Positions 35,201 to 48,562 are shown, counted from the stretch's first letter. The stretch is 64,000 bases of DNA from Limanda limanda (GCF_963576545.1 NC_083651.1:17855748-17919747); one strand, 5' to 3'. The notes: generated from the letters alone by a model not told the origin. A program made the numbers and translations.

Positions 35201-36817
35201 CCATGCGTCCTTTACGTTAGTATGGTTGTTAAGCAAAACATCCACTAGAGGGCAACACAGAGTCGAAAGTTTCCGACAATAACAACGTAGCGGAGGAGGT
35301 CGTGATAATGTTAGAAAGAGGCAAAAGTGGCTGGTGGTGGTACTGCTCTATTTCGTCTGCTTTGTCTGTATCTGTAGGTTTCTTGGAAACGTGGACGAAT
35401 TTGGAACGAAATGAACGTACAGACGGAATTATGAGCATAAATAAGCATTTACAATAGTTTAACCCGAGTTAGTAGCTCCGTCATCCGGCTTTTTTAATTG
35501 GCCTTAAGTATGCTGAGTAGTTCAAAATTATACAAATCAAAAAGATTTGAATCTCAACATTTTTGCTATAAGATAGAAAACAGTCCCGATTGCAAGCACA
35601 ACCAAACCAAACTAAACCAAAACACCAATATCAGAGAATTAATTCAGAAAGAAGTGATGTTAACAACATGCACTAATGTAATTTATAATGAAGATGGGGG
35701 GAAAATATCAAACGCAATCCCTTTTTTTGATCATCTTGTACTGTATCCCTGTGAAACCAAAATCCCATGTTACTTTTTAATCTGTTTCTCTGCTCCGACA
35801 CATCGAGCCAGTGCAAAGAAAGATTACATCCAGCTCACATTCTTGAAAACCGCAAATACTGTAAATATTTGATGATAAATATATATAATTCAGATCCTCA
35901 TGTTATGAATAATGCATCGTCTAGTGGGATTTGATGAATATTTGTCTTTGTTACTGATCGCTCTCTCTCCCATCTCCAGCAACTGAGCAATGCCCGTGTG
36001 TGTGTGTCTGTGTGTGTGTGTGCGCGCAGGAGAGGAAATAATAAAATAACCACAGATTCAGACAGAATATGTGAGTCTTTAGTTCGGTTCAAAAGTGGCA
36101 GAATATATTATGATTCCTCAGAGCGGCAATTTGTACTCTACATATTAATTATCACTAACAAGTGGTCTACTTCTAATTACTAGTTTTGTGTTTAGTTTTC
36201 AAAATCAGTGGTTTAATTTTATCTTCTAAAACAACAATGTTAGATTCATCTTTTGTAAAAGATGAGAAAACAAAAGTAATTAGTCATAAGATGGAAGAAA
36301 TGTCTTTTAAAATGGTCTTTTAAATGTCCACGTTTGACCATTTATCTCCCGAAAATGTTAAAATTTCAACCTGCTATTTATTTTGAGCTGACAAAAGTAA
36401 TGGCCTCTACAGCTGCTATATCTATATTTATCATGATGCTTTTTGTTTTTATTTTTCCAAAAATTCCTGTCGTAGTTTCATGTGACAAAATGCCCTGAAT
36501 CTGAACTCAGTGTGAGCTGAGCTGTGAAGACGCTGCAGAGAACTCAGTCAAACGCAGGCACACTCACTGGGGAGGATTGAACGAGCCGAACAGCTGAGGA
36601 TACAAGTGTGTGTGCACTCACACACGTGCGCTCATGTCTACAGTCTGCTAATGGTTCAGGGTTGTTACCAGGTCAAAGGGACTCGGGAGAAGGTCAGAGA
36701 TGAAACCGCAGCTTTGTTGATTAAGATTATCTGGACATGCAGTGTGTGTGTTTGAAAGACTTATGTGTCTTTCTGCTTCTGTCAGCTGCTACACATTAGT
36801 ATGTACTGTACATTTTG

Positions 36818-36820
<3 letters not shown>
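32231..36820. other. Intron 1 segment, no gene seen
   Basis: About 4.6 kb. It holds short GA and CT stretches near 34424-34475 and 34590-34632, a short CA run at 34791-34811, a GT run at 35996-36020, the CTCF-like site at 35242 and an ATGCAAAT octamer at 33374. A 124-codon + strand ORF at 35498-35872 shows no domain and is probably chance. Confidence 0.5.
35242..35254 (+). promoter_or_regulatory. CTCF-like core motif, not in a recognised repeat
   Basis: CCACTAGAGGGCA matches CCASYAGRKGGCR at all 13 positions. Unlike the family A sites it points along the + strand. Confidence 0.4.
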
Positions 36821-36868
<48 letters not shown>

Positions 36869-36992
36869 ACTGGCCCACCCACCTCATCTGCCACCTGATC
36901 CACCCCACCCCTTGGCCCCTTAAGTCATTACACGCTGCCACCCAATCCTGTTCTCGCTGTCAGCTCCGTCACATGTAAGACAGCAGTCACAC

Positions 36993-37052
<60 letters not shown>
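36821..37052. repeat. Paired (TG)n and (AC)n microsatellites
   Basis: A (TG)n run at 36821-36865 is followed, after about 120 bp of unique sequence, by an (AC)n run at 36988-37052. The two are complementary and could pair as a stem. Confidence 0.9.
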
Positions 37053-37055
<3 letters not shown>

Positions 37056-39433
37056 CACACTCCAGGTGTTTCTTTGAATAGCCCCAATTAGCTCAAATAC
37101 CATTGGCCTATTAGTACAGTGTGAACATGTTAGTAATGTCGTCCTGGTTGTAAGATTGTCTTTGTAAAAGTTACATTTATCATATCTGTAAATATTTGTG
37201 GTTGATCTATGTTCAGGGCTTGTACACTGGTCATTTAAGTTGTGTTGGACTCTTTGATCTTGGTGTAAGACAATCTGACGGAGAAATGCTTTGACTTAAA
37301 TGTACTGCAAAGAGTTTTTAGCTGGTTATGAAATATCTAATTTTAATATCGCTGCCTCTTTATGATTTACAACAGCAAAGAAGAGAAGGGGGGAGAAAAT
37401 TGGCTGTTTCTTTAAACTATTCTCTGTCTTTGCTTGACCAGCGTCAAGGTCAGACCGAACGATTCACGTCAGGGTTCGGGTTCGTGTGTGATTGGTACTA
37501 AAACAAAATGATGTCATGTGTCATGTTATCAATCACACAGCAACAAAAAGATGCATGACCTCATTGCACAAATGCACGTGCTGGCTAAACCGAGGTTTTT
37601 ACAACAGGAGACGGTGAATAGATTTCCACTTTTGTCCAGAGAGGCTCCATGATCAAAAAGGGAAGTCATGATAACATATTAAATGAATATAATATACAAA
37701 AATAATTTGACTTTCAAGACTTTGCTCAAGGTTGAAACATCTGCCTCAGCTGGCTTCTCCCTCTTTTCATTTCCTTGATGAAAAGTTGACAGTCTGTATG
37801 AAGCCAGGATGAAACCTTTGAAATGAAGATGGGTCAAAGACTGTTCTCCTCTGCATGTTGGTGGGTGCAGCTGGAGCAGCGGGGGGGGGGGCCGCGAGTG
37901 ATCCGGCCAGAAAAAAACCTTTCCACTGATATTTTGGACTGACTTTCAAATGCGATGGGGTGATCGATGCCTGACCATCTTTGGTTTCAGAAGAACCCGT
38001 GACTTGTGTTTTCAAGCTTTTATTGCACTTAACGTAAAGAGTTTCAATATGGAGGACTGTATATAGAGATGGACAACCCGTCTGCACCCCCCCTCTCCAG
38101 CTGTCAATCGAGACGAATACCCCAATTTTTATAGCATCAAATAATTAATTAAAACTAAACTTACTGGGAAAATGAAAGACCATCTTTGACAAAACATTTT
38201 CAAAGAGTAACTTTTTAATTAGGCCTATGTCCCATCTGCTAACATGGAGGAGAAAGGGCTTTTGACCTATACTGCAGCCAGCTACCAATGAGCTATGGAA
38301 ATTATATGAAACAGTCAGGTAAATTACATAAATATCTGTTTTGATGTTAAATTCTTTACCTCCGTCTGTAGGAGAGGAGGACCGTGAGTAGGAGTGTGCA
38401 AAGCGACAAAGGAAGCTCTGTCTCTCTGGTTTGGGCCAGTTTGTGCCTAGAGTCATCAGGAGATACAACTATTACACTATCTATCCATTGTTCAACAGAA
38501 TAAAGTTTTTTTTCTAACTTAATGATTTACCTTTGAAATAGCGCAGCAGCATGAACTCAGTGAAGAGAAGGTCAGGAGGCAACGTAGAGATAAAACATAC
38601 TCTATGATGTGAGGGCAGTGCAGCCTCAGCATGTTTTAATTTGTTTTTTTAATTAGAAAAAAAAACATTGGCATATTTTTTTATCTTATTTATTTCAAGA
38701 ACCTCATTGGAGAGATAATCAGAGTGTGTAAAAAATTGTCAATGTTTCAGAGCTCCCCCTAAATATCTGGTATCTGTTTCAGGATAGACGAGCTCCCCTC
38801 AGCTCCCCCCGTAATCCAAAGCTTGCATCTGTGTTTGTTTGTGGAAATGTTCCCGTTGTGTGCGGCTCGTTGTTCTCGCAGGTTTCCACAGTCGCTTATC
38901 TGACTTTTTACACACGCACTGAAAACGAGAGTAGCTAAAGAGACTGCTCCTTTCTCATCGCACTTCATTAGCCGCTTGTCATTTATTATCTCGCTTCTGA
39001 AACGGCAACAAACAAACACTGATTAGCGAGATGTCTCCTATGACAGGGTATAATTATTGAGTCATTTGATATAGATGCAAGTGAACTGTGTCAGGAGGCT
39101 CATTAAAACACTTCACTGTTGGTGCCGCCCATGTTTAGAGCAGCACACACGCACCACATATAAAGTGGTGTGGAGATCTTTTTAAACAGCCCTTTTGTGC
39201 ACATTCAGTGTTTATAAGTAAGCTCCCAGATGTTTAATGTGGCAATGCCCATTATTTTTGTATCGACACTCAAGATCATTGTGTGTTTTCACTCTGTTTC
39301 CTCAAGATCACTTAGCACAACACATTTCATTTTGGCATTCTTAGTATTTCCTACCCCAAGGACACAGACTCTGCAGATAAACCAGCGTCTTTCTCTAGCT
39401 GCGACATCTATCTTTCTCCTTTCTCCCATCTTT
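37053..39433. other. Intron 1 segment, no gene seen
   Basis: No supported gene. It has a 10-G run at 37881-37890. A short family A-like fragment (GACTGTATATAGAGATGGAC) lies near 38056-38075. Confidence 0.45.
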
Positions 39434-39477
39434 CACACACAGACACACACACACACACACCACCACCACCACCACCG
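39434..39477 (+). repeat. Compound (CA)n-(CAC)n microsatellite
   Basis: CA repeats pass directly into about six CAC units. Confidence 0.9.
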
Positions 39478-39589
39478 CCATGACTTCAGAATACATTATA
39501 TTGACTTGCAATTATTCCCTTGAGACTTAATCTATCATTAACCATAGTTACAACTTGTCTATCCCAAAGCTTTACTAACCTTAAAATAT

Positions 39590-39705
39590 ATGGCTGACAC
39601 TATTGGGACTTGCTTTTTATTCTCATAAGGAAGACAAGTCCCCAAAGTGTGACTGTAAATAGACTTGGGTCCCCACAACACCAGTAATGCCTGGACCACA
39701 CACAC
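39590..39705. repeat. Dispersed repeat family C, copy 1
   Basis: Contains TCTCATAAGGAAGACAAGTC and GGGTCCCCACAACACC, followed by CA repeats. It resembles the fish repeat built on CCTCATAAGGACAG-type units. Similar words are at 40345 and 54592. Confidence 0.4.
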
Positions 39706-40220
39706 ATAGCCTTGCGCTGCTCTGAGCACTCTATCAGCCGTTACTCTTCATATATCAAGTCATATACTCCATTGCCTCGCTGGCTATTACACCTATACAT
39801 CTCTCTCTCTCTCACACACACACACACACCCACACACACTTTTTATCTCTGAAGTTATGAAGGAAAAGGTCATGACCTATGTAGTGTTCATTAATCACGT
39901 GGCACGGACTGCTCCGATTGGTGCATTCCCACTTAACAAGTGGCGGGGGACTGACCTTTTGAAAAGGGAAGGGGGCCTGTGGTTAGCGCCCGCAGCAGAA
40001 AGTGAAGATAATCCTCATAACTTCATTCAGCTCCTTCTTGATGTGATGGTGCAAGGTTGAATGGAAGATGGAGAGATGGGAAAATGGAAATGAAAGAATG
40101 GAATTGAATAGAGTAGCTTCAGGTGCCGGGATCGACTTTATCTGTTCCCTTTGTGTATGGTCGGGTCAATCTGCAGGTTTTGTCCTAAAGTGGCTGCTCT
40201 CATGTTCTCGCTGCAGCAGT

Positions 40221-40222
<2 letters not shown>

Positions 40223-40256
<34 letters not shown>
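40223..40256 (+). repeat. (TC)n microsatellite
   Basis: 34-bp uninterrupted TC run. Confidence 0.95.
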
Positions 40257-40260
<4 letters not shown>

Positions 40261-40344
40261 CCACTGTTACTTCTATTATCTCCTCACTGTGTAAAGGACG
40301 ACTTCTCGTTATTAACATTTAGACTTCAGGTTTCACCTCTATTC

Positions 40345-40530
40345 AGGGCTGTGTGTGTTCCTCGTCCTTATGGGGACAGAAAAACCAAGTCCCCGTAATG
40401 TAAGTCATTAAATGTTAAGGTGAAGACATGTTGTTGGTTAGGTTTATGGTGAAAGTTATAGTATAACTTCAGAAAATCAATGTAATGTCCTTTGAAGTCT
40501 CGGCGACAATAGTGTGTGTGTGTCAGTGTG
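40345..40530. repeat. Dispersed repeat family C, copy 2
   Basis: TCGTCCTTATGGGGACAGAA and CCAAGTCCCCGTAATGTAAG, then GTTGGTTAGGTTTATGGT and a terminal GT run. Same word order as other family C copies. Confidence 0.45.
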
Positions 40531-40841
40531 TCTGTGTGTGTTTTGAGAGAAAGGGAGGGAGAGAGTGAGTGTGTGAATTTGAGCAAATGGGACGCAAGAA
40601 CTGAAGATGTCATTCAGTTCAAAGAATGGCAAACCAGACACACGCTCTCTCTCGCTCCCACACACACACACACAGCATGAACCACAGCCACCATTACCAT
40701 TTCAAAGTAATAAGGTGCACGGAGGCAAAAAATTATGCATTTTGGGCACTTTGAAATGTAGATTTGCATAAAGAGTGGAACTGTTTACTTTTCCACAAGA
40801 GAGAGGATTTGAAATGGTCCTGATCATTTCCACTGTCACCA

Positions 40842-40874
40842 ACTCACTCACTCACTCACTCACTCACTCACTCA
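40842..40874 (+). repeat. (ACTC)8 microsatellite
   Basis: Eight tandem ACTC units, the clearest tetranucleotide repeat in the window. Confidence 0.95.
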
Positions 40875-41724
40875 GAGGAGATTATGTTATTTTGTGTTAA
40901 GCTCCTATTTTCTTCGTTTTAGTTCAGGGTTTGTTCATATTTGTATCGTTTAACAGTGTTACACATGGTTTTACATTCACAATGCACTTTAGGTCTTTTC
41001 TGGGACTTTTTTTTCAACGTCCTACATGAGCTTCAAATGTCAAAATTTACATGAAATCAAAAATGCTAAAATTGAATGTGTACTGAGCAAAAAAAGAAGC
41101 AGTACACAAATATGGCTGCAATGTGTGGACAGATTCTGTTCTTCTTTATCGCTGTGTGATGGGTTTTATTTTGAGCCAAAGCTAATGTTGCGTTCATGTG
41201 TTGTTGAAAGGGCCAAACACAGAGCGACCTCCAAGTCAGCTGCAAGTCAGAGTCTCACACTCACATGCTACATTTGAGATCGAGCCAGGAAAACAAACAA
41301 TAAACAGACAGTTGCAAAGCCTCCAGCTGTGTCATGTGGACGGTTGCTCAGTGCTGCTGGAAGTTTCTTTCACCAGAGAAAACGTTTGTTGTAGAAATGG
41401 ATTTTGCCGCTCCTGTTATTGTTCAATTTGCCGTATAATCAGCCTTTCGATTTTTGAAACTATGTTCCCAGAATATTTAAGAAGATGTAAACAGGAGGTT
41501 CTAATGCTGCAGATAGTTCAATATAAGGCTATACGTTTTTAGGGTTAGCAGTTCTGTTGAATGGGTTTTGTTCTCTGTTGCATCAAGAAAGGTTTTGTTG
41601 GTCTCAGCCAAAATATATTTGGTCTTTATGGTTTTGTCAAATTTATCTCTGTCTACTAAATACATGAGACAAACTGATGCCTGTTTTCTGACAATGTCAC
41701 ACTATCTTTACCGTTGACTGTTTT
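40875..41724. other. Intron 1 segment, no gene seen
   Basis: The ORFs at 41026-41277 and 41198-41542 have no domain. No repeat is recognised. Confidence 0.5.
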
Positions 41725-41805
41725 ATAAAAACTAAGGCCAAAATGTCTCAATCGCCACCTGGTGGATGACTGCAGTACATGTCATAGCTCCTTTGACGAA
41801 GCGTT
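41725..41805 (+). repeat. Dispersed repeat family A, copy 2 (fragment)
   Basis: AAGGCCAAAATGTCTCAATC followed by GCCACCTGGTGGATGACTGC matches the core of family A. Only about 80 bp remain. Confidence 0.6.
41753..41765 (-). promoter_or_regulatory. CTCF-like core motif in family A copy 2
   Basis: The minus strand reads CCACCAGGTGGCG, a 13/13 match to CCASYAGRKGGCR. Confidence 0.4.
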
Positions 41806-43424
41806 CCCATTGGCTGCATTAAATACTAGGTTTGCTCACCCGGGAGTTTTTCCCCTGTAGTAGAAATAAGCTGTAATGAAGTATTGAATTAATGATTGCT
41901 GTCAAACTACGCTGCACGCAATTAATCACACTCTCACTATATCTGTGTGTGAGATGCTGAGAGTTGGACGTTCCTCGTGGCAGATTGAGCTGGTAACTCG
42001 TTGTCAAATTCATTTTCATAATGCACTCTCAGAGTTTCACCAAACAAGGAATTTATTAACTTATCTTGCAGCACCTAGTTAACTGGAAGAAGAGAAAAAC
42101 AGTTTATGGCAACAAACATGGACACATGGTTAATTGGCATGAGGTACATTAACCATTGGAACTTAGTCCTTTGGAAGAAGTATAAGACAATTTATTTATT
42201 GAAGTCAACTACCTTCTTTCTCTTTAAACTGACAAATTGGACAACACCAGATATATCTCAGATTGTCGGGTCATTTTATATTTCATTGCATACAGTAAAG
42301 GCACCAGGAGAAAAATGAAGTTATTACTCAGTGTCAAGATGGAGTTCATTCCCTCTCCTCCTCTCTCACTCTCGGCCATGTTCCTGGTGATTGAAGACTC
42401 CCATGTCTGCAGTTAAATCTCAGTAAATGTCTTCCTCGGTGCTGCGGAGGTGATTTCGTTCCCCTCTGCACTCCCTCGGAGTCCATATAATACCTAAGCA
42501 TTCACATGCACTTCCAATGCAACTAATCAGGCATGTAATGGGGAGATAAAATAGGAGGGCATAACTTTGAAACTTTACCTCTAGATTCATAACTCATCAT
42601 TATTCCGAAATTCAACTTTTTCTTAAACATCTTATCTGTCAAAATGAGGAAGCAGACGACACCAGTAGTGAAAACCAGTAAAAAAATATCTAAAAGAGAA
42701 ATATTCATACCCTCGGTACATGTTTGCACTTTTTTTTATCAAAGATTAATCTCTTAACAGATTCAACATGTGTTTTTACAGTGATAAATAGATTGTGTGG
42801 TCGGAAGTTTTCTGCTTTCTATTTCTACTTTGACCGATCACGTTTGAGAACTCCGTCTATATAAGCTTTTTTAGTTCACTGACAATTTTTTTGTCTCAGT
42901 CAATCCGCTAAAATGCCTAAATACGCATATGTGACCAGTCACTTACACTAGGCATTGGCATGCCGAATAACAGTGTGTCTCCTAAGCATGTGAGCAGCTG
43001 TATCGTTGTAAATTTCAGAATTTCATTGCACAACAGCTGTTGGCAAAGACGACCGGGTCAGCAATGCTTTAATTGGATTTCCCATGTTTGCGTTACATCA
43101 TGGTAGCCGGCGCTAATGTCGGTTGATTTTTTTATGTCATGACTACAACACATTCCTAAAAAAAATGTAATTCTCAGAGTAGTTTCGACATCGGGCGTAT
43201 CCGTAGCAAAGTTGATCCGTTTTGAAAAGAAGCCATAGACGTTTGGATGAAGCCTGCACAGAGAACAAAAGAGGTGAAACACATAGACTGAAATGCATCA
43301 GCTATTGGCTGTTTAATTTATCTGGCAGACGGCAGAGAGTCTTGGTCCGGATATCCACTGTCTACACCAGGAGCTCCAAAATATTGTCTGTAGCCTCCAG
43401 AGGCTAATTTGTTGAAGTAGTTAA
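41806..43424. other. Intron 1 segment, no gene seen
   Basis: No supported gene or repeat. Confidence 0.5.
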
Positions 43425-43683
43425 CTCTGCCAAGATTGTTGATGGTTAGTTAGTTTGTCAGCAGGAGTGCAGAAAAACCTCTGAACCAATGTCTCCTCTT
43501 GGTAGGAGGACGGAACAATCGCCAAGAGAGAACTAATTGGTTTAGCGCGGATTCTGACAAACATTTTTCACCAATCTCCCAGCGTGCAGCTTGATGAAAA
43601 ACATCAGGTATATGAGTTTGTTATTTTGCCTGTTTTAAGGTGAGTGGACTGTTGGGCCTGTTAGGTTTCAGCTCTACTGAGGG
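43425..43683 (+). repeat. Dispersed repeat family B, degraded copy
   Basis: AACTCTGCCAAGATTGTTGA near the start and GTGGACTGTTGGGCCTGTTA with CTCTACTGAGGG at the end agree in order with the family B 5' and 3' signatures. The middle is highly diverged. Confidence 0.4.
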
Positions 43684-44316
43684 AAATTATATCCATCATA
43701 TTAGAAGTGGATATAATACCAAGTCTAAAAATTGTATTTACAGGAAATGTCTAGTATTTGTTAAATGCTTCTTTGTATGATTATTATTTGATCCTTTATC
43801 AGTAGCAGTTTTTTTTCTCTGTTTTTTATTTTATTTTGTTATTAAAGAAAAACCTCGATCTTGAAACTGAACCAAACGGACAGATGAAAAACAAACTCAA
43901 AGGTAACAGCCTCGAGCAACAGGATGAGAAAGAGGAGGAAGGAAGGAAGATGGGCGGAGGAGACGGGAAGAGACAGGAATAGAGGGAGAGATGTGAGGGC
44001 GGGGGGGGAGATGTGTAAATGTGATTTAAAGATAGAGACATGCAGAGAGGAGGTGTTGGAAAGAGGAAGGAAGAAGGATAAGATAGACACTGCTGTCATC
44101 ACACGGTGCTTGAAGCTGATTGGCCATTGCCAGCAGCCCCCCCTCCAATCATCGTTGTCATTGTGTGTGTGTGCGTGTGTGTGTATCACTGGGTGTTCTG
44201 TGTGAACAGCTGACATCATGGTGGGGGAATCTCTTTTTTCAACAAGTGGGGAGCCTCAGGGAAGAACCACAGTTTGGGTTTCCTTTGACTTCAGTGCTGG
44301 TGCATGTGTCTACTTG

Positions 44317-44356
<40 letters not shown>

Positions 44357-47070
44357 TATTTACTTCAAGACTTTAAGTGTTGACACTGCAGTGTGACACT
44401 GAGGTCAACATCTTGCAGTCTCTTCCTTGGACTCTCTCTCTGCAGGTGTGTAGGTGTTAAAAGAGGTTTGTGGTGTTTGAGTCTGTTGTGGGGACCCGTC
44501 TGTGGCACAGGTACGGTTTCTGGTCAGTGTCTCTTTAGCCTCAGAGCTGGAGGCATCAACAGCTGATCATGTGTCACAGAACTGCTTTGTGGGTCCTGTG
44601 TTTTGAAGGGTCGAACAACAGAAGTTGAGTTGGACTTCTCGGAGGCACCAGCCAATCAAATTGCGTGCTCACGTTAATTCAAAAGAGGAGACTGGCTAAC
44701 CTGGTGTATGTTCCTCTGGTTGTGGATTTTATCATTAGTGTTGTTCTCTTTAGCATTGAGGATTGTGTTCATACCCAAACGACATCCACTCAAAACAGAG
44801 GTCGCCCCACTTGTCAGTATTAGCTCATCCTTGGTCTTGTCTGGTCTTTCATAATTCTGTGTCACGTTCACTTTCCTCCATGTTTTAGTGTTGCCCTCAT
44901 GTTGGTTTCCAGTGTGCATCTGTGCCACATGCCCGTAAACAAACGTTTTCCAAATAAAACAATTTAAATCGTATATTATATATACTTAATTATAACATTT
45001 CTAAATTCTTATTTCAAAATACAAAAACGTTTATCTTCTCTCAGGGGGGATTTGTTTTCTTGTCTGCAAGGGTTAAAAGGGCAAGAGCTCAGTTTCTAAA
45101 TAATTCATTATTAATGAACATCCATCCAGCCAGTCAGCGAGCCACAGATCATGTTCAGGGAGGCAGGGAGCCGGAGCCTAGAGCAAGAAACAGCATGAAG
45201 TTGAAATTGTTTTATCAAACTGTTGCAAATGACACAATTTACTGAAAGCCTTGAGAATATACAGTATATTCGTGTAAATATTCTACACTGAGACTCGCTG
45301 TGTTTTTGTTTCTTTCGCCCGTGACTAGATCCTTTAAGCTCTTTATATCTGTGACTGTGATTGACACATTTAGTACTCTTAACAACCACCGACACGCCTC
45401 AGCAGCCATCTGTCACTCATGGCCCCCTGTCGCCACAGTAACGGGGATGTAGCATGGGGGGGTGGTAGAAAGGGCACATCCATGACAACCTATCACTCCT
45501 GACAACCTCACTTGCCCCTTGCATCACTTACAACCTCTTCATTGCTAATTTTCTTCTATTCCTCTTTCACAAGGGCTGAATTTAGTCTATAAAGAAACGT
45601 GCACAAGTCCCACAACAAGAGGATTAGCCTCTAAAATCGTATTTAATAACACGTGCATTGAAACTTTCTGACAGTGGAAAACTGAATCAGACCTGAAGCA
45701 CATTCCCAGTCAAAGGGGCAGCTACTTGAACCACAGCCACAGGCAGCAGGAAAGAGCAGCTTCATTATGTTAATGTTATGCTCACTTCCAGTCTGTTTAT
45801 AATATCTGAACTTTCTCTTTTTTCCTTAATTGTTGTTTTTGTAATAATCAGTTATATTATGTTGATGGTTCTATAAGGTTACATCAGGCGGGAAGTGTCA
45901 GGCTTACTGTGTTTGTTCTCAGTCCATTTGTAACATAACAACATCTGGTTAAATCTGCTAGATAAATAATATATGTAGGAAAACATGACATTTCACCCAC
46001 ATGTATTATAGCATCTGTACGTAAGATGATAACAAATTAAATAAATTACATACCATGATGCACTTATGTTATATGATGTTGTCATATATGTCTCATGATA
46101 ACCATCAGGGGACCTGTCATGTTTTATGTAAACTATTACATCAGGTTGCTGCTACGTTTGCTTGATGATGTAAAAACAGAGATTAATGTGATCAGACAGT
46201 CATGATTATTATTTTAATAGCCTGTCTGAGCTTTTGAAGTTTGATCAATATCATAAATACATGTAATAGTTTTTATCATAGGCAGTTTTTACAATATATT
46301 TAGTTAATACGTGGTTTGTTGTGATTGCAGTACAGTTGTGTGTAGTTAGTACATTGTAAGTTACAATTGTTTTTTTGGTTTCATTTTTGCATAAATTCCG
46401 TAAGTAAATAATGAGACTAACTCTTCTCTTGTGTTCTCTCTCCTCGCTGCCTTCGCCGATATCTGCTGCTTCCACGCTTTGGATACTTGATCAGGTAAGA
46501 CATCCATCTTTTTTAACAACTCCACCAGCACTGAACAGCTTGCATATTTAACAGGCGCTGCTATATGTGTATGTGTGTTTTTTTACACAGCCACTCTTTT
46601 TTCTTTTTTTTTTTTTCTCTCCTCGAAGCCCAGATGGATACGAGTCTTATGAATATGCATGCGATCCCAGAGCTTTCTGCACTAAAGCCTGCTGTCGCTG
46701 CGACTTCCCATCTTGCGCTGTGTTTCTCTTCTTTTTTTTTTGTCGTCGCATCTTCCTCGGCCACTCACTCAGTCAAATACCCCTGAGCCTGACATTAAGT
46801 CATGAAAGTACATTGCGGATGATATTCGTAGAGAATATTCAATGCGGAGATGAAAGTTGATTTGACATTGTACAATGTCTGAGGACAGATTAAAGGTAAC
46901 TGTGTGTGTGTGACAATTAAAAAGTTATTTTGACTTTGCCTCAGCTTTACGATGGTTTAGCATTTACTCTTGTTTGTTTCCTGGTTCGTTGCACAATCAT
47001 ACATATTTCCATAGTTTTAAAATGTAGGTATATAACATAGTGTTGCTAATCTGTAAGGTCTCAGTACTTC
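43684..47070. other. Intron 1 segment, no gene seen
   Basis: Contains a GA-rich patch at 43921-44000 and a (TG)n run at 44321-44354. The rest is AT-rich, with no gene. Confidence 0.5.
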
Positions 47071-47240
47071 CACCAAGCAGGTATGTAGTAGGTTTTGGTT
47101 TTGCTTAATCTAGTCTAGTTGGCAGGATTACGCAGAGACTACTGGACTGAGTACCATGAAACTTGATGGAAGGATGTGGTGTGGGTCAGGAATTCATTAA
47201 ATTTTGATGTGGGTCTGAATAAACGGACGGATTTGTTTCA
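47071..47240 (+). repeat. Dispersed repeat family B, copy 5 (5' part)
   Basis: CTTCCACCAAGCAGGTATG, then GAAACTTGATGGAAGGATGT and GGTCAGGAATTCATTAAATT correspond to the 5' half of family B, in the same orientation. Confidence 0.5.
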
Positions 47241-48033
47241 CTTTTCCTTCAGTGTTTCCCACAGAATTCATTCAATCCACGACAGTAGCAGGGCTGCATG
47301 CGTACCAATGTCGCTCTCACGCGCAAATAAATCCCAGTGACAGGTACACAAACTAAAAGGCGAAAGACAAATTCTCGTCTGAGAGGACGCCATCCGGGGG
47401 CCGCCACAGTCTACATAATTAAAGGGATATGCTGCAATGACATGGCGAGATAGGGCCTTTCTAGTTCATATAGGTTTTCTGTAAATCTGTGAAGAGGGAA
47501 TTGTATAATCATTTGAGCACAACTGTATTCACACAAAGTGTATAGATTGTTACTGTGGAGTGGGCTGAGGATTTCAGTGTAGCTCCACCTGAATCCTACA
47601 TTCACACACTATCACTGAGCACACGCTAAGTTAACCCTTGGAAGGACATCAAATCTGTGGCATGACAACATTACGATGGAAGGTGTCTTACTGGGGAGCA
47701 GGGTTGCAGCGCTGTCCAGGTTTCACCGTGTACTCGTGTTGAAAATAATTGAAATGGACAGAGAATCTCACTTGCATGACGTATGTGTGTCTCTTCTCTA
47801 GTAGATTATTCAAGTTTCAGTTGCTTATTGCAAAAGTGATCACATTTGCCACTAATATAGATATGTATTATATTCAGAATGTGCTAATAAATAGCTTGCA
47901 GTGATTTAGTTTACAAATGTTCAACAACTGTGTTCACAAAGCCAAAGTATTTTTATAAAAAAAATTGTGTCAGCCTCACACTGTTGTTTCCCACTGTAGA
48001 TATACATTTGTTTTTGTTTGGAATGAGTGGGAG
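47241..48033. other. Intron 1 segment, no gene seen
   Basis: No supported feature. Confidence 0.5.
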
Positions 48034-48376
48034 AAGATTAAGATTAAGATACATTTATTTGTCCCAAACACATGCACAGACATGCACAAGCAAACTCATG
48101 CAAGGAGGGAAATTTAACCTATGCTTTTAACCCATCTGGTGCAGGACACACAGAGCAGTGGGCAGCCATGTACAGCGCCCGGGGAGCAGATGTTAGGGGA
48201 GTAAGGTGCCTTGCTCAGGGGCACTAGACAGGGTAGGGAGAATCCTCTTGGATTTTTGGACAGCTCAATCCAGGCTCGTCTTTTTGTTGTTTCTCCGTGG
48301 AGTCGAACCAGAGACGAACCAGAGACCTTTTCTGCCCATAGTCCAAGTTTCTGCCACTAGTCCACCGCCTCTCTCA
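48034..48376 (-). mobile_element. tRNA-derived SINE, copy 2 (near full length)
   Basis: Minus strand reading: the head starts near 48376 with GGCGGTGGACTAGTGGCAG and has a perfect B box GGTTCGACTCC, preceded by a partial duplicate (GTCTCTGGTTCG). A conserved body follows (GAGCAAGGCACCTTACTCCC, GGGCGCTGTACATGGCTGCC). The tail is AAATGTATCTTAATCTTAATCTT-like, with tandem TTAATC units typical of a short-repeat SINE tail. It is highly similar to 7474-7777, so at least one copy is young. Confidence 0.8.
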
Positions 48377-48561
48377 AGAGGAGAGGAGGAGATGTGTCAC
48401 CTCACTAAGGTGGACTGATGTGCTGATAAGCTGAAAGAGAGAAGACATGGCTGAGGAACGAGGGAGTGATGTAGAGGTGAAGACAAGGTTGAGATGAATG
48501 AACTGAATGAACTGTGTATGCGTGTGTGTGCAAATGTATGGGTGCATGTGTTTGTGCATGC

Positions 48562-48562
<1 letters not shown>

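Noticed and set aside
35498..35872. 124-codon + strand ORF in intron 1
   Set aside because: Longest ORF not over a repeat, but it has no recognisable domain and no splice or promoter context, and its AT-rich codons look random.
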